From NCBI GenBank assembly GCA_012934845.2, contig WNNJ02003552.1, positions 62,001 through 126,000 of the forward strand: a DNA stretch of 64,000 nucleotides, in the 5' to 3' direction. The translations under genes and the position numbers were made by a program. Position 1 is the stretch's first letter. Each line of letters opens with the position of its first letter. The notes beneath the pieces are model-generated. The model ran no database searches. It worked only from the letters and a program-made list of their open reading frames with translations, and was not told where the DNA came from. Source of the stretch: Pomphorhynchus laevis. Its lineage: Eukaryota; Acanthocephala; Palaeacanthocephala; Echinorhynchida; Pomphorhynchidae. Below are positions 32,170 to 44,024 of this stretch, piece after piece.

Positions 32170-33640
32170 TGCCTTTACATTTGCACACAATTATCCATTA
32201 TCATGCCATTCATAGATGGTTCCCTTATTCAGACCGAATCCTGGTAATGTTTTTAGTTGCCCTTGCCATATTTTCTCACTCTTTAATCGTTCTGCATTGG
32301 ACCTAAAATTACTTCCAAGAACTGTATATGTAACATTGTTATCATTTCCATCAGGTGTATCTGTTATGTGAGTTACTAAGCCATCTGAGTTGAAATTTGA
32401 ATTTACGTTTTCTTCCGTTTTAACTTTCTTCATTAATCTTGATTTTATATCTGCACGTCTGTTTGTTACTCGGTGACTCAAACACCGTGTGCTCTCGCCA
32501 ACGTATTGTAAATGACATTCATTACAATGCCCTGCATATACAATGTTTGGTGTTGCACAGTTATTTACACCGCCTAGAGGATATTGAATTTGAGTAGTGG
32601 CTGATATCACCGAATTTGTTGAGTTAATGCTTCTGCACATTTTACATCTTGGACGTTTGCATTTGGAACATGTTGCATCTACTTTCTCTTTTCTTTGCAA
32701 CTTATTGCTCATTTTAGCATTTACCAACTGTAAGCAAATCTTGTTCCTAGACTGGAAGAAGATAAAAGGTTTTTCCCTTGTATATTTAATTGACGGCATA
32801 CTGAGTTATAAGCTTTTATTACATCTCTGTTAATATATCGTATACCATTATGATATGGAATTGCTGTATATGCTCTGTCTAATTTGGTCTGGGTTTTTAA
32901 CCAAGCTTCGCGTTGTTGCTTTCGAATTTTCGAGAATTGCTTATGAATAAATCTCTCTGTGTATCCTCGAGTTTTTAAATGTTTTTCTATATCAACTAGG
33001 CCTTCTTCAAAGTCTTTATCGTGACTGCATATACGACGAATTCGCAATGCTTCGTTAAATACGACGGCTCTTTTTATAGTTCCACTTTGAGCACTATTTG
33101 AATGCATGTATAAAGGCTTACCGCTTGGTTTTCTGAACGTTTTGGTGTTGTATCCATCATAATCCTTAAATACGGTGACATCCAAGAAGCTAGCAGATTC
33201 TCCGTAAGTATGGGTAAACTGTAGCGATCCACTTGTGTTAAGATTGGTTAGGAACTTGATAAGATTATTTTCTCCGTGGTTCCAAACATTAAGAATATCA
33301 TCAATATACCGAACCCATAACTCTGGTTTTAAATGTTGTGATTCTAAAAATCTCTGCTCATAATCTGCCATAAATATAGTTGCATACGATGGTGCACATG
33401 GGGTGCCCATGGCCGTTCCATAATTCTGAATAAACTTTGAATCTTTCCATTCAAAGATATTGTTCTGTAAAACTATTTTTAGAGAATCTGTAATAAATTC
33501 AGAGGATTTTGAATCATATTTAAGTGCGGTTAAGAATCTTTCCATAGCCGTTAGTCCTTCTGTGTGTGGTATATTTATGTACTTAAATATAACCGCACTT
33601 AAATGCCTCTTCATGAGGAAAACATATGATATATATAGTG
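32170..33640 (-). mobile_element. Penelope-like element B: RT and C-terminal GIY-YIG, 5'-truncated
   Basis: The minus frame 33614-32721 encodes RT motifs: FKYINIPHTEGLTAMERF, IQNYGTAMGTPCAPSYATIF (the GxAMG block), WVRYIDDILNVWN (YIDD), SFLDVTVFKD. The overlapping frame 32799-32191 encodes a Cys-rich linker (CSKCKRPRCKMCRSI) and the GIY-YIG nuclease (NIVYAGHCNECHLQYVGEST, then HRVTNRRADIKSR). This is the classic Penelope order (RT then endonuclease), like the Neptune/Poseidon/Coprina-type families. The RT begins inside, so the element is 5'-truncated. RT and nuclease overlap in different frames, about one break. It is a different family from PLE-A at 34762-38157. Confidence 0.82.
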
Positions 33641-33794
33641 ATTGAATAACCCGCTGTTAATGATCCATATAGGATAGTGGTATCTAATAAATGATTGTTA
33701 ATACACCGAACGCTCAGCAAAAAGCGTTCGGGGTATTGACAATTATTATATATATAAACAACCAACGGCAGCAATAAAATTTTCTGCCGATTAA

Positions 33795-34045
33795 ATTAGG
33801 ATGATCCGGAAAGCACGTGGTTTGCTCAAAGAGGCTATGCCCATGCTACCACGTCAGCGAATTCTCGGAGATGCCTTTTCAATATATCACAAGGCAGCCG
33901 AAACGACTGATGGTAGTTCACCCTACTGATGAGTGCTTCCGGCTAGATCGTCTAGGAGTGATAACGAAGTATGTTCTGCTTGTAATCGAACTCCGGTTTT
34001 TGGCAAAATTCTTGATTATACAACTGTAGCTTGTAAGTTCCCGGA
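33795..34045 (+). repeat. SINE-like segment
   Basis: GGTGATCCGG-type start, TCTAGGAGTGATAACGAAG (A-box-like) and TTGTAATCGAACTCCGG (B-box-like) suggest a tRNA-derived head. GGTTTTTGGCAAAATTCTTG and surrounding bases recur, diverged, at 51520-51600. It sits between PLE-B and the inverted PLE-A piece. Confidence 0.5.
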
Positions 34046-34046
34046 G

Positions 34047-34757
34047 AACAGTGTGAACCATTCAGCTCTTTATATATATTTGTATATAAAAGATTTTCTA
34101 ATTGAGGAAAGAAGTACTTTTTTTATTATTAAAACGTTTCGACTATTGTCTTCATCAGTTAATGCACACTCAAACTTCACTGAGTATCTGACTATGTATT
34201 ACGATTTCCGCGAAAGAATCTAGTACAATTTAAAACAATGCTGCGTGTTTAGTGATTTGTCGCTCATCAATTGTGCTATCCAATACAATTCCTCGTGTTT
34301 TCTAAGTCATGTGTTGTCGAGTCCAGACCGTAATATTGTTGTATTATACCTGTGTCCCTCATTCTCAATTACGTGACTAACCATGCCATCGCTCGTATTT
34401 TTCTTAATTTTTATGTCAGATCTGCGATTGTTGGCTCGGATGTGCATCTTGTCAGATGTCTCTCCGATGTATTGATTGTTGCAGTTTGAACAGCTGGCCA
34501 AATAAACATTACCTTTACTTTTGCAATTGTTTACTCCTACAATCCTGTAATCAAGACCAGTATACGAACTGCTAAATGTTTCGGTGTCCTTCATTTCACG
34601 ACAGCACTTGCATCTCTTATCGTCACACGCTGTGTTTCGGCCTTTGGGTGTCACTTCATGCTGTTTATTTCTTAATAACATTGCACGTATGTTCCGATTA
34701 TTTTTAAAGCAAATTCTAGGCCTTCTTAAGCCTTTAACTCCTGATAACTGAACGCGT
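34047..34757 (-). mobile_element. Inverted partial copy of PLE-A (endonuclease end)
   Basis: Matches 37430-38105 in reverse orientation, nearly base for base. The minus frame encodes VQLSGVKGLRRPRICFKNN, CDDKRCKCCREM, GNVYLASCSNCNNQYIGETS and MHIRANNRRSDIKIKK, the Cys linker and GIY-YIG. A hammerhead core follows at 34158-34136. An inverted 5'-truncated copy joined to the head of a full copy is the usual Penelope arrangement. Confidence 0.85.
34136..34158 (-). ncRNA. Hammerhead ribozyme core, inverted PLE-A copy
   Basis: On the minus strand: CTGATGA, AGAC-AATA-GTC as stem II, GAAAC. Identical to the cores at 34778 and 38019. Confidence 0.7.
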
Positions 34758-34777
34758 GTCATTTGAGTGTGCATTAA

Positions 34778-34800
34778 CTGATGAAGACAATAGTCGAAAC
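34778..34800 (+). ncRNA. Hammerhead ribozyme core, left PLE-A repeat
   Basis: CTGATGA (34778-34784), AGAC-AATA-GTC stem II, GAAAC (34796-34800). TGCAT upstream and ATGCA at about 34817 could pair as stem I. The core matches the hammerhead consensus; full folding was not computed. Confidence 0.7.
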
Positions 34801-34836
34801 GTTTTATTCAGTTCACAGATGCAATCAAATACAATT

Positions 34837-35210
34837 AAAAACTATCATTGCAAGTGGCAGCATGAAATACGGGTGATCCGGCTAGCGGATCACACATATC
34901 GGGTAGGTTTCTAATAGATCGTTAGAATGCGATCCCCTACCAGAAGTAATATACAGAAATGTATATCTACACCACTGGAGCAGCCAGCTTAGTGGATGTT
35001 GCGTTGAATCACGATACAGACGTCCTGAGTTCAAATCCGATCAGCATCAGTCAACGGAGAATGCAGATAATAAGTGTCGAAACGTGAAATGTAGGTCTGG
35101 GTTAGAAGCTGATGAGACCCACCCAGACTGATTAGTAGCGTCCTGCTGTATCAAAAATAAGATCAATACCTGTGAGGATAATATCGTGCCACAATCGGAA
35201 AAATTTCAGC
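34837..35210 (+). repeat. tRNA-derived SINE inserted in the PLE-A terminal repeat
   Basis: CAGATGCAATCAAATACAATTA occurs on both sides (34815-34836 and 35218-35239), a target-site duplication of at least 20 bp as made by LINE machinery. Inside are an A-box-like CAGCTTAGTGGATG and a B box GAGTTCAAATCC about 40 bp apart (34985-35035). Downstream GTCTGGGT and ACCCAGAC (35091-35125) form a stem around AGCTGATGAGA. The A/B spacing and duplication support a pol III SINE. Confidence 0.7.
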
Positions 35211-38018
35211 TCACAGATGCAATCAAATACAATTAATAAAAAAAGTACTTCTTTCCTCAATTAAAAAACTTTTATATACAAATATATGGAAGAGTCTACA
35301 ATAGACCTTGAGGGGCAATTATATACTCGAAATACCCACTATAATGAAATAGTCTGTAACAAGACCTTGCCAAATATACAAAGAAGTAGAATACGTGCAC
35401 ACTTACAGTTTGCTGAGTATTGTAGACGAATGAAGATAACCCCCAATGGATTAAGAATAAAAAAGAAGCTTCAGGTTAACTGGTCGATGATATCAGATGA
35501 ACATAGGAACAAATTGGAAACACGTTGGCGTAGGATCGTACGAAGCTGTGAACAATCACTGAATAAAATAATGCGCGATTTTTATTCATATGCGGATACA
35601 CAAATGAAAGGCGACATTGATAAAACTGAGTATACGCTAAGATTGAGACAGAAGTGTAATAAACTGAGTAAATTAATGGAGAAACGTGTGGATCCTGCGA
35701 CACTAGGTAATATACATGTTAAAAAAACAGAAGATTTGTGAATAAACGAAGGTGGCAATCGTTCCAGAAACATGATATAAGTAATGTGGTGAATATTAGT
35801 GGAAAGGACATATCCAATAGCCAATTGGAAACACTGTCATTAGGAATGAAATTTATTCCCACATCTCGGGAGTTTAATCGTCTTGAGTTGATACAGTCAT
35901 TACAAAATACGGTTAGAGGAATTTTTGCGGAAACGGATGAGAACACTGAGTACAGGTCGAATATTATTGGCAAAATGACAATGAAAAATGATTTGAGTTT
36001 AAACAAATATATACAACTAAAGCCCAACACAGGAATAGGGTCGAATCTAGGAAAACAAAAAAGAAAAACACTAATCAATCTATCCAAAGACGAGGAAATC
36101 ATTATTTTACCAGCTGATAAAGGTGGAAAAGTCGTAATATACAACTATGATAATTACATCAAGGAGGGGTATAGACAACTCAATACAGATACGTATGAAG
36201 AGATTGATCGGGATAGGTTTGAATCAATCATAATAAAAATTAATGAGAAAATCACGACGAGCTTCACTGAAAAAGAGGTAAACAAATATGTTCAAAATTC
36301 TCCACGTCCTGGTAGTCTATATCTACTTACAAAGCTACATAAAAGAATTATGCCATGTCCCTGTAGACCGATAATCAATAACAATCGTTGCGCAAGTGAG
36401 TTGGTGTCAAGATATCTCCACCAACAACTGTATCCATTACTTCAACAATGTACTTCATATTTAGCAAGCACGGATGATTTCCTTCGTGCGTTTGATAGGA
36501 TAAAATCTACCATATCCGAGAACGATATAATTGCAACGGTGGATGTCGTAGCGTTGTATACCTCGATAGATACGGAAAAGGGAATTGAGTCAATACGTCG
36601 ACATTTGAGTAACATATATGAAGAGGATGATTCGGAAGTGAACAGAATATGTACTTTATTACGATCGGTCTTGGAATCTAACGCATTTTCATTTGACAAT
36701 AAACTGTTTTTGCAGAAGAAAGGTACAGCAATGGGAATGCCAGTCGGTCCGACATATGCAAGATTATACGTGGATACGATCGAGTCAGACTTTATTGCTA
36801 AACAAGTGTGCAAACCGAAGATGTGGAAAAGATACGTGGACGATATATTTATAATATGGGAACACGGATTAGAACCGTTAAAAACATTCATAGCTGATCT
36901 AAACAAGGTTGGAGAACTACAATTTACAATTGATATTCCAGGTAATCATCGAATACCATTTTTAGATGTAGAGGTGTATAAAAACAGAGTTGGGAGGTTT
37001 CAAACTACGGCACATACTAAGATGGATGGCGTAAAATCTTACATTCATGCGAGTAGCTGTCATCATCCCGCAGTGAAGCGACTGATGATAAGAAACGAAG
37101 CATATCGGTACGGGAAATTATGTTCAACAAACGAGGAGTTCGAACGAAATGTCGCTGTTCTACAGAAAGAATTACAAGGAAGAGGGTATGCAACTAGACA
37201 AATTACAAGACAATGCAATATGGTTCGCAGACACACTAGGAAAGAGCTACTAACGAAGTCGGATTATTGTAAGGATAATAACATAACTAACACCAACGAA
37301 GAAGGTAGTAACATCGAATCTCCCACAATACATAAGAGTTCTGAATTTAGCTTTAATACCACGTTTAAGTATACCCCAGTTATACGTGATATGCAGAAGA
37401 ATATAGACACTGCATTTACACGCGTTCAGTTATCAGGAGTTAAAGGCTTAAGAAGGCCTAGAATTTGCTTTAAAAATAATCGAAACATACGTGCAATGCT
37501 TTTAAGAAATAAACAGCATGAAGTGACACCCAAAGGCCGAAACACAGCGTGTGACGATAAGAGATGCAAGTGCTGTCGTGAAATGAAGGACACCGAAACA
37601 TTTAGCAGTTCGTATACTGGTCTTGATTACAGGATTGTAGGAGTAAACAATTGCAAAAGTAAAGGTAATGTTTATTTGGCCAGCTGTTCAAACTGCAACA
37701 AACAATACATCTGAGAGACATCTGACAAGATGCACATCCGAGCCAACAATCGCAGATCTGACATAAAAATTAAGAAAAATACGAGTGATGGCATGGTTAG
37801 TCACGTAATTGAGAATGAGGGACACAGGTATAATACAACAATATTACGGTCTAGACTCGACAACACACGACTTAGAAAACACGAGGAATTGTATTGGATA
37901 GCACAATTGATGAGCGACAAATCACTAAACACGCAGCATTGTTTTAAATTGTAATAGATTCTTTCGCGGAAATCGTAATACATAGTCAGATACTCAGTGA
38001 AGTTTGAGTGTGCATTAA

Positions 38019-38041
38019 CTGATGAAGACAATAGTCGAAAC
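38019..38041 (+). ncRNA. Hammerhead ribozyme core, right PLE-A repeat
   Basis: Same core as 34778-34800: CTGATGA, GAC/GTC stem II with an AATA loop, GAAAC. It is preceded by TTTGAGTGTGCATTAA in both repeats. Confidence 0.72.
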
Positions 38042-38152
38042 GTTTTAATAATAAAAAAAGTACTTCTTTCCTCAATTAGAAAATCTTTTATATACAAATA
38101 TATGGAAGAGTCTACAATAGACCTTGAGGGGCAATTATATACTCGAAATACC

Positions 38153-38155
<3 letters not shown>

Positions 38156-38201
<46 letters not shown>
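38156..38201. repeat. (AT)n microsatellite
   Basis: About 22 AT units directly at the 3' end of the PLE-A terminal repeat, possibly the insertion target. Confidence 0.95.
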
Positions 38202-38202
<1 letters not shown>

Positions 38203-38455
38203 TAAATGGTGTTGCTTGATAGACTGGACTTCGATTCACGACTTTCAGTCACCATGTCACTTCTAGACGACCACTTCAGCATCGAAATGATGAGTACCCG
38301 GCAACACTCATCAGTAGAATGAGGTACACACTGGTCGTTTCGGTTGCCTGTGTAACATTGTGAATATAGGCGTTTCCGACACTTTGTTTAATTGTCTGAG
38401 GCTTACGCTCTTTACCAGATCGAATTGCTGTGCGGACCATCCCAGCTTGTGATTT
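38202..38455 (+). repeat. Less AT-rich SINE-like segment
   Basis: GGACTTCGATTCACGAC resembles a B-box context, and GGTGTTGCTTGATAGACTGG could be an A box. CATCGAAATGATGAGTACCC and CTCATCAGTAGAATGAGGTA recall the tail of the SINE at 34837. GC content is clearly above its surroundings. Boundaries: the (AT)n run on the left, duplicated DNA from 38465 on the right. Confidence 0.45.
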
Positions 38456-38464
38456 TAATTAATG

Positions 38465-39420
38465 AATAATTTGAAATTGATGAATTTCAAATTAATTAAA
38501 TTATATAATAAATCATAATTATATTTAAATAATATAAATAATATTATAATTTAATTATCTTTAGTAAGCATTCAATATGACGACAAATGTTTTTTGCATA
38601 ATAAACTCAAGTAACAAGTTATTATTAATTATAATATTATTAATATTAATAATACTCAACAAGCTAGATTTTCTAAGCATAAAAGTTTCTTGATAGGTGA
38701 TAAGTAATTAGACTTTTTTAAACTTTGTTTAAAATTAACTTTGAATTAAAAATACGTTAAAGAGAGATATTATTAAAAAAATTGATTTATCTTCATCTAT
38801 GCAATAATTGAATTTTTATGTAATAAAGTTAAATTAATAAAAAAACTCGATTATAATCTAAAAATTATATTTTTATAAGACGTAACAAGCCACTATATAT
38901 TTCTGATTTTCAATCATTTTTTAATTTGTATATTATATTAGAGATAATATTATTTAAATCTTTTATATTAGAGATATTATTATAAATAATATAATATGCT
39001 AGGTATTCTTGAAAACTAGAAAAAAATTAAAATCTGGAAAATTCGGTGAATAAGAGAGCGATATAAGTTGAAGCAATGAAATAAAAGTCAATTGCAGAGT
39101 CGCATTTTTGCCGCAGTTACAATCACTTCGTATTTTTTATAAATTATTTATACAATAGTTATATTAAACGACTAATGAAAATGCTTTATTTTTGTGATTT
39201 ATCATTTTGATTCTTATAGTTATTATTTGAAACAAAATTATTTAAATTGTCTTTTCAATTAAATGTTTGAAGTTAATTTTATTTTGACATAACAAGTTAT
39301 TAAATAATAAAGTGTTAATTTAAAATAATAAATTATTTTAAGAACAGAATTTTCAAATGATAAATGATAAACATAAAAGTACGAAACCTAAAACAAGAAA
39401 ATTAATTTTAAAACAACACA
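38465..39420 (+). repeat. Segmental duplicate of 24540-25440 and 53090-53960
   Basis: Long near-identical stretches such as ATTATCTTTAGTAAGCATTC, ACGACAAATGTTTTTTGCAT and TATAATATGCTAGGTATTCT. It contains the decayed cecropin-like copy at 39040-39115 and no intact gene. Confidence 0.8.
39040..39115 (+). pseudogene. Decayed cecropin-like copy C2
   Basis: GGAAAATTCGGTGAATAAGAG, AAGTTGAAGCAATG, TCAATTGCAGAGTC and TGCCGCAGTTACAA follow the order of ENSVQKRAKEVEKIGK, AIAP and VVAAVT in the 42292 gene, with stops and gaps. Confidence 0.6.
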
Positions 39421-39894
39421 TTGAAATGTAGATAAGGAAAAAGATAACACAACATTAATTAAATTGTTATTATCAAAAATCATTTATAAAATATAATCAA
39501 ATAATCAATTAACGTAATCAAATAACATTTTTTTAAAATATTTTATTAATAATTTCAACTTTGAATTTTACTGAATTTAAAGATAGAATTGTTCGAAAAG
39601 TTATGAGCGAAATCTTTAATTAAATAACAAATAAATAATATCAAATATTTTAACAATTTATTTTAACAATTTAATTTTTGGCAAATTAATGAAAGGTAGT
39701 GATATTAATGTTTTGTAAAATTCTGAATTTACATTAAGATGAATTTGAAAGTTGAAATTAACATCAAAATTGACTAATCAAAATTTATTAACTAAACAAA
39801 ATTGTTTAATTTTCAAATTTTATTTAATGAACTATGTTGGAATTCAATGGCAAAATTTACGACTATCGTTTTTCAATCGTCATTAAAGTGTAAG

Positions 39895-40105
39895 TTTACA
39901 TAAATTTAGTTCCGTTACCAAAGGGTAAGTCGAGGAATAGGGCCGGAACCTGATTACATGACAGTGCCTCCTGATAACGTAGACTCATTCTTCTGATACA
40001 ACGTCTGTTACTTATTAGTCTATCCATAAAAATTGAATTTTATTTCAAATTTCAATTTTAAATTTTAACTTGATATAAATTATATAATATTTACTATTAA
40101 ATCGT
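39895..40105 (+). repeat. Naiad-like 3' tail, copy 4 (partial)
   Basis: GGTAAGTCGAGGAATAGGGC, CAGTGCCTCCTGATAAC and CTGATACAACGTCTGTTACT match the middle of the tail; both ends are missing. Confidence 0.65.
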
Positions 40106-42291
40106 GATAGTAATATAATTTATATTATTCACTATCATAATATCGTACTATCTTAATCAAATAGAACAACTCAATAGTGTATCTTAATAGGTACAGCTTT
40201 ACAAAATCCACACATCGTTTGAAATGGTATGATTCCAACATTTTATTGGCTTCTAAAATATAAAATTTTACATGAAAAGATAAACGGTTATATTTTGAAT
40301 ATTAACATGGCATTGTAGATACAAAATAGAATTCTGGAAACATTTTTTTATAGAAAATGAGTAAAATAATGTTTATGGAGAGAGCAGTATAAAAAATTTA
40401 TACTGTAAGAGAGAGGAATGAAAACATTTCTCCTAAGTTGAATAAATTCGATAATGATTATACACTATATTTAAAAGATACAAGTTAATGTACGGTAGTT
40501 TTCTTGAATAAGCTTTAAATAGCTATTAATGAGCTATTTGAAAGTTTAAAATGAGTAGAAAGAAAGTAAATGAGTCAATGGTTTTGTGATATCATTGTCA
40601 CAGCTTACTAGCTGATCGAAAGCAAATGAGTATATAGAATAGTATTCCATCTAAATAAATCTGTAAAATGAATTGTATTAAATATACCGAAAATCCTACA
40701 CTGTTTTTACATTTTTCTTTTATGATATACAATTTTATTAATAAAATATTAAATATTGTCAACAAAATTCAATGTTATGATATTACTTAAATATTTTTCC
40801 AATGATTTCCTCATGAGAATTTTAGAGATTTTATACAAAACTAATTAAAACATAATTTAAAAAAAAATATTAAAGTAAATTTAATACAAAAATTTATTTG
40901 AATTTAATTTTCAAATAATTAAAAAATTATTTTTTTTCAGTTATTATTTCAGCTTGTTGTAGAGAACGCTTTTATTTTTGAACAATTTAATAAACTCCGA
41001 GCTATAGCAAATCACGGTTTAGGCAACGCTTGCCTGAATTTTTAATTTTCTTTCTTTGACAATGATTAAACCCATATTCTACGATTTATAAAACTACGAA
41101 ATTTATTTCTCTTTATAAATTTATATGATAACATTCTCACAAACTTTTTATATACCTATTACACATTATCGTGAGTAACTAATGTCGTCTAAAGTTTTAG
41201 CTATGAAAAGAAAAATATTTTATTAATGTCCTCTTCTTTTACGCATCAGTTGTATATAAATTCTTAAAGTCTTCTAATTTTCTCATCTTTTGTGGTTTGG
41301 TCAATTCAGACAATTCAGATTACATTATCTCTACCTCATATTTCAGTAAATACGTTGTACCATTTTAAAACTAATTTTTAAATTTATAAAAAATCACTTT
41401 TAATACTACTTTAATGATTTGACGCTATTTAAATAAATGCCTTTTAACGTTTAGTTAAATTTCTATATTATATTAGTTTTCTCGTTATATTAAGGGATCT
41501 GGCAAATTAAATTTTTTTTGTTTAATATTCAATAAATTATTTATCATTCTGCCTATATATGTAGAATAAAATAATATTATTTAATACTATATATTTTATA
41601 TCCTTAGTGATATTTATTTTTATTATTTAAGTTCGTGTTTGGCAGTTTTTAGGTGTATCAGTTTTCACTGATAGATTAAGATTATAAAAATTCAAACTAA
41701 CTATAAATTATTGATATGCGCCGCACTTTTGGACGAAATATCTAACAAGATAGGTTTGAATGACGTTTTCCGTCATTGTTTACCAATATAAATTATATTT
41801 TATCAGAATTTAATCGTTAAGAATTAAAATTTTGACAAGCTCAAAAACACTTATTGATATAAAGGGTACTTATAAAAATATACTTATAGAATATTTTTAT
41901 ATGAAAGTATTTATTTCTATTTCTTTATCGTTTGTAAATTTAAGGAATGTAGTACGGGAGTGAAAAATTTATTTCAAACATTTATAGGATTTTGATAGAT
42001 TTTGTTATCAATTTCAGTAAATTATAAACAGTTTTTTTTTAAAGATTTAAAAAATAATAAACCGTTTTATTATTTTTTGCAGCTGATAGCAGAAGTGATC
42101 GAAATACTATGAATTTTTGAAATAAAACTTCACTCCATTTCTTCGCTTCTATAAATTAAAAAGTAACTTTAAACTTGCTACGATTATTATTACAAAATTT
42201 ATAATTTATTGAATATTCTTTGTATTTCCATAAATTTTTACATTTACTACCTTTTACAAAATGGTTATTGTTTAGAGATTTCGTTTAGAGG

Positions 42292-42426
42292 ATGGGATTT
42301 AAGAAGTCACTGAAGAAGAGAACTAGAAAACTAGAAAACTCGGTGCAGAAGAGAGCGAAGGAGGTTGAAAAAATTGGAAAGGATGCAATCGCACCAGCTG
42401 TTGTTGCCGCAGTTACAACTTTATAA
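42292..42426 (+). CDS. Cecropin-like basic peptide, copy D1
   Basis: The frame encodes 44 residues: MGFKKSLKKRTRKLENSVQK, RAKEVEKIGKDAIAP, AVVAAVTTL, stop. RKLENSVQKR is strikingly close to KKLENSAKKR of Ascaris cecropin P1. Basic helix, AP hinge and hydrophobic C-terminal helix give the cecropin layout. The exon lacks a signal peptide and the RDKR pro-site of the A copies; TTTCGTTTAG just before the ATG is acceptor-like, so a signal exon may lie upstream in the AT-rich DNA, but I could not find one. Its duplicate at 56125 differs at three residues only, and both are intact, which argues for selection or very recent copying. Confidence 0.66.
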   Translation: MGFKKSLKKRTRKLENSVQKRAKEVEKIGKDAIAPAVVAAVTTL

Positions 42427-42964
42427 CTTCATATTTGATAAAAAAACTTTAAACACTTTGAAAACAGCGATTAATTGCTAGTTATAAAATATGATCACTT
42501 AATAAAAAATGCTTTATTTTTGTGCTTTATCATTTTGATTCTTATAGTTATCATTTGAAACAAAATTATTTTTTATCAAACATATAAAATTTTTGAAGTT
42601 TATTTAATTTTAACATAAAAAGTTATAAAATAATAAAGTGTTAATTTAAAATAATAAATAATTTTAAGAACAGAATTCTCAAATGAAAATACGAAACCTA
42701 AAGCAAGAAAAAAAATTAAAACAACACATTAAAATGTAGATAATTAAAATATTAATATGCATTTAAAAAATAAAACAACATTAATTAAAATGTTATTAAA
42801 AAATTCAGTAAAATGTAGATAATTAATGGCGTATATGTATTTAAAAAATTGAATAGTAATTTTCAAATGTTAGCTTCATATAAAATTTATGAAATCAAAT
42901 AATCAAATAACATTTGTTAAAATATCTTAATAATAATTTTATCTTTGAATTTTCTTGAATTTAA

Positions 42965-43330
42965 AGATAGAATTGTTCGAACAGTTATGAGCGCGATCTT
43001 TAATTGAAAAATCACCAGGCTAATATCTATGGCAACATGTGAATCATGTTGTTAACAATGTATTGTTGAAAATGGCAGCAAAGCACTTAAAGGAAGATTG
43101 ACAAATAGGCGAGCCCACGGTAATGGATATTGCCTTAAATATCAAATTTTAGATTGTGAAATGGATAGTAAAGTAAGAAAAAAAGATAGCGTTGTTGGAT
43201 ACGACAAATTGAAATGGTCATTGATAGACTGAACCTTTTTGGTTCAGTCCAAAATGAATAGTAAAATAAGAACGGAAAGATGACGTTTTTGGATACGACA
43301 AATTGGATTGGTCATTGATGGACTGAACCT
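42965..43330 (+). pseudogene. Broken copy of the Cys-rich ORF at 56780
   Basis: Same sequence as 56780-57180 with substitutions and a shift: CAACATGTGAATCATGTTGT, AAGGAAGATTGACAAATAGG, GATTGTGAAATGGATAGTAA. The frame is interrupted here, unlike in the partner. A roughly 105 bp tandem duplication (GGATACGACAAATT...CTGAACCTTTTTG, twice) follows. Confidence 0.65.
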
Positions 43331-43763
43331 TTTTGAGAAAGCAATTTGGAAATATTTGACATAATTGAATTTATTCAATTGGTTTTTTTGTGTGGTATAG
43401 ATGATGTTTTATGACTACTTGGTGTTTATTATATATTTGTTGTAGATTGCTGAAAAGCTTAGTTTATTTAAATATTTATTAAAATATTAATGGTCTTTAT
43501 TAATTCAATTTTATTGAATTTATTCAATTGGTTTTTTTTGAGTGTTATAGATGATGTTTTATGACTAGTTGGTGTTTATTATATCTTTGTCTTAGATTGA
43601 TGAAAAAGCATAGTTTATTTAAATATTTAATAAAATATTAATGACCTTTATTAATTCAATTTTATCTATATAATTTATATTCAGTTGATGGTTTAATTTT
43701 TGTTAGATATGCGTTATACCCTTTTATCCATTATATAATTAATGGATAAATTATATAATTTCA

Positions 43764-43880
<117 letters not shown>

Positions 43881-44024
43881 TTATGTTCTGTGACCAATTA
43901 ATGCATATTAAATCCTTCTTTAGATTGTTGAAAAATCATAGTTTATCTAAGCAAAACGTCCAAGTAAAATATTGTTAGTTTGGTTGTTTATTAATTATTT
44001 CTCGTTTGTTAAACGTATTTCCTC

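Larger units (their letters stand above)
34762..38157 (+). mobile_element. Penelope-like element A, nearly whole, with terminal repeats
   Basis: The body 35286-37954 encodes an N-terminal region (EESTIDLEGQLYTRNTHYNE), RT (36350-36850: RPIINNNRCASELVSRYLHQ, ATVDVVALYTSIDT, KKGTAMGMPVGPTYARLY, WKRYVDDIFIIWEH), the Cys linker CDDKRCKCCREM and C-terminal GIY-YIG (GNVYLASCSNCNKQYI, then RANNRRSDIKIKK), ending near LMSDKSLNTQHCFKL. Direct terminal repeats (pLTRs) hold a hammerhead core and the shared block GTACTTCTTTCCTCAATTA to ACTCGAAATACCCACTAT (35247-35341 and 38060-38157). The left repeat is split by a SINE. RT catalytic residues are intact; the coding region has about two breaks. The copy looks young, since the inverted partial copy beside it is almost identical. 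Confidence 0.88.

Noticed and set aside
35100-35150. Complete schistosome-type hammerhead in the SINE (CTGATGAG near GCGTCCTG)
   Set aside because: The GAAA box is not in the required place after a stem II; only a simple hairpin and isolated motifs are present.
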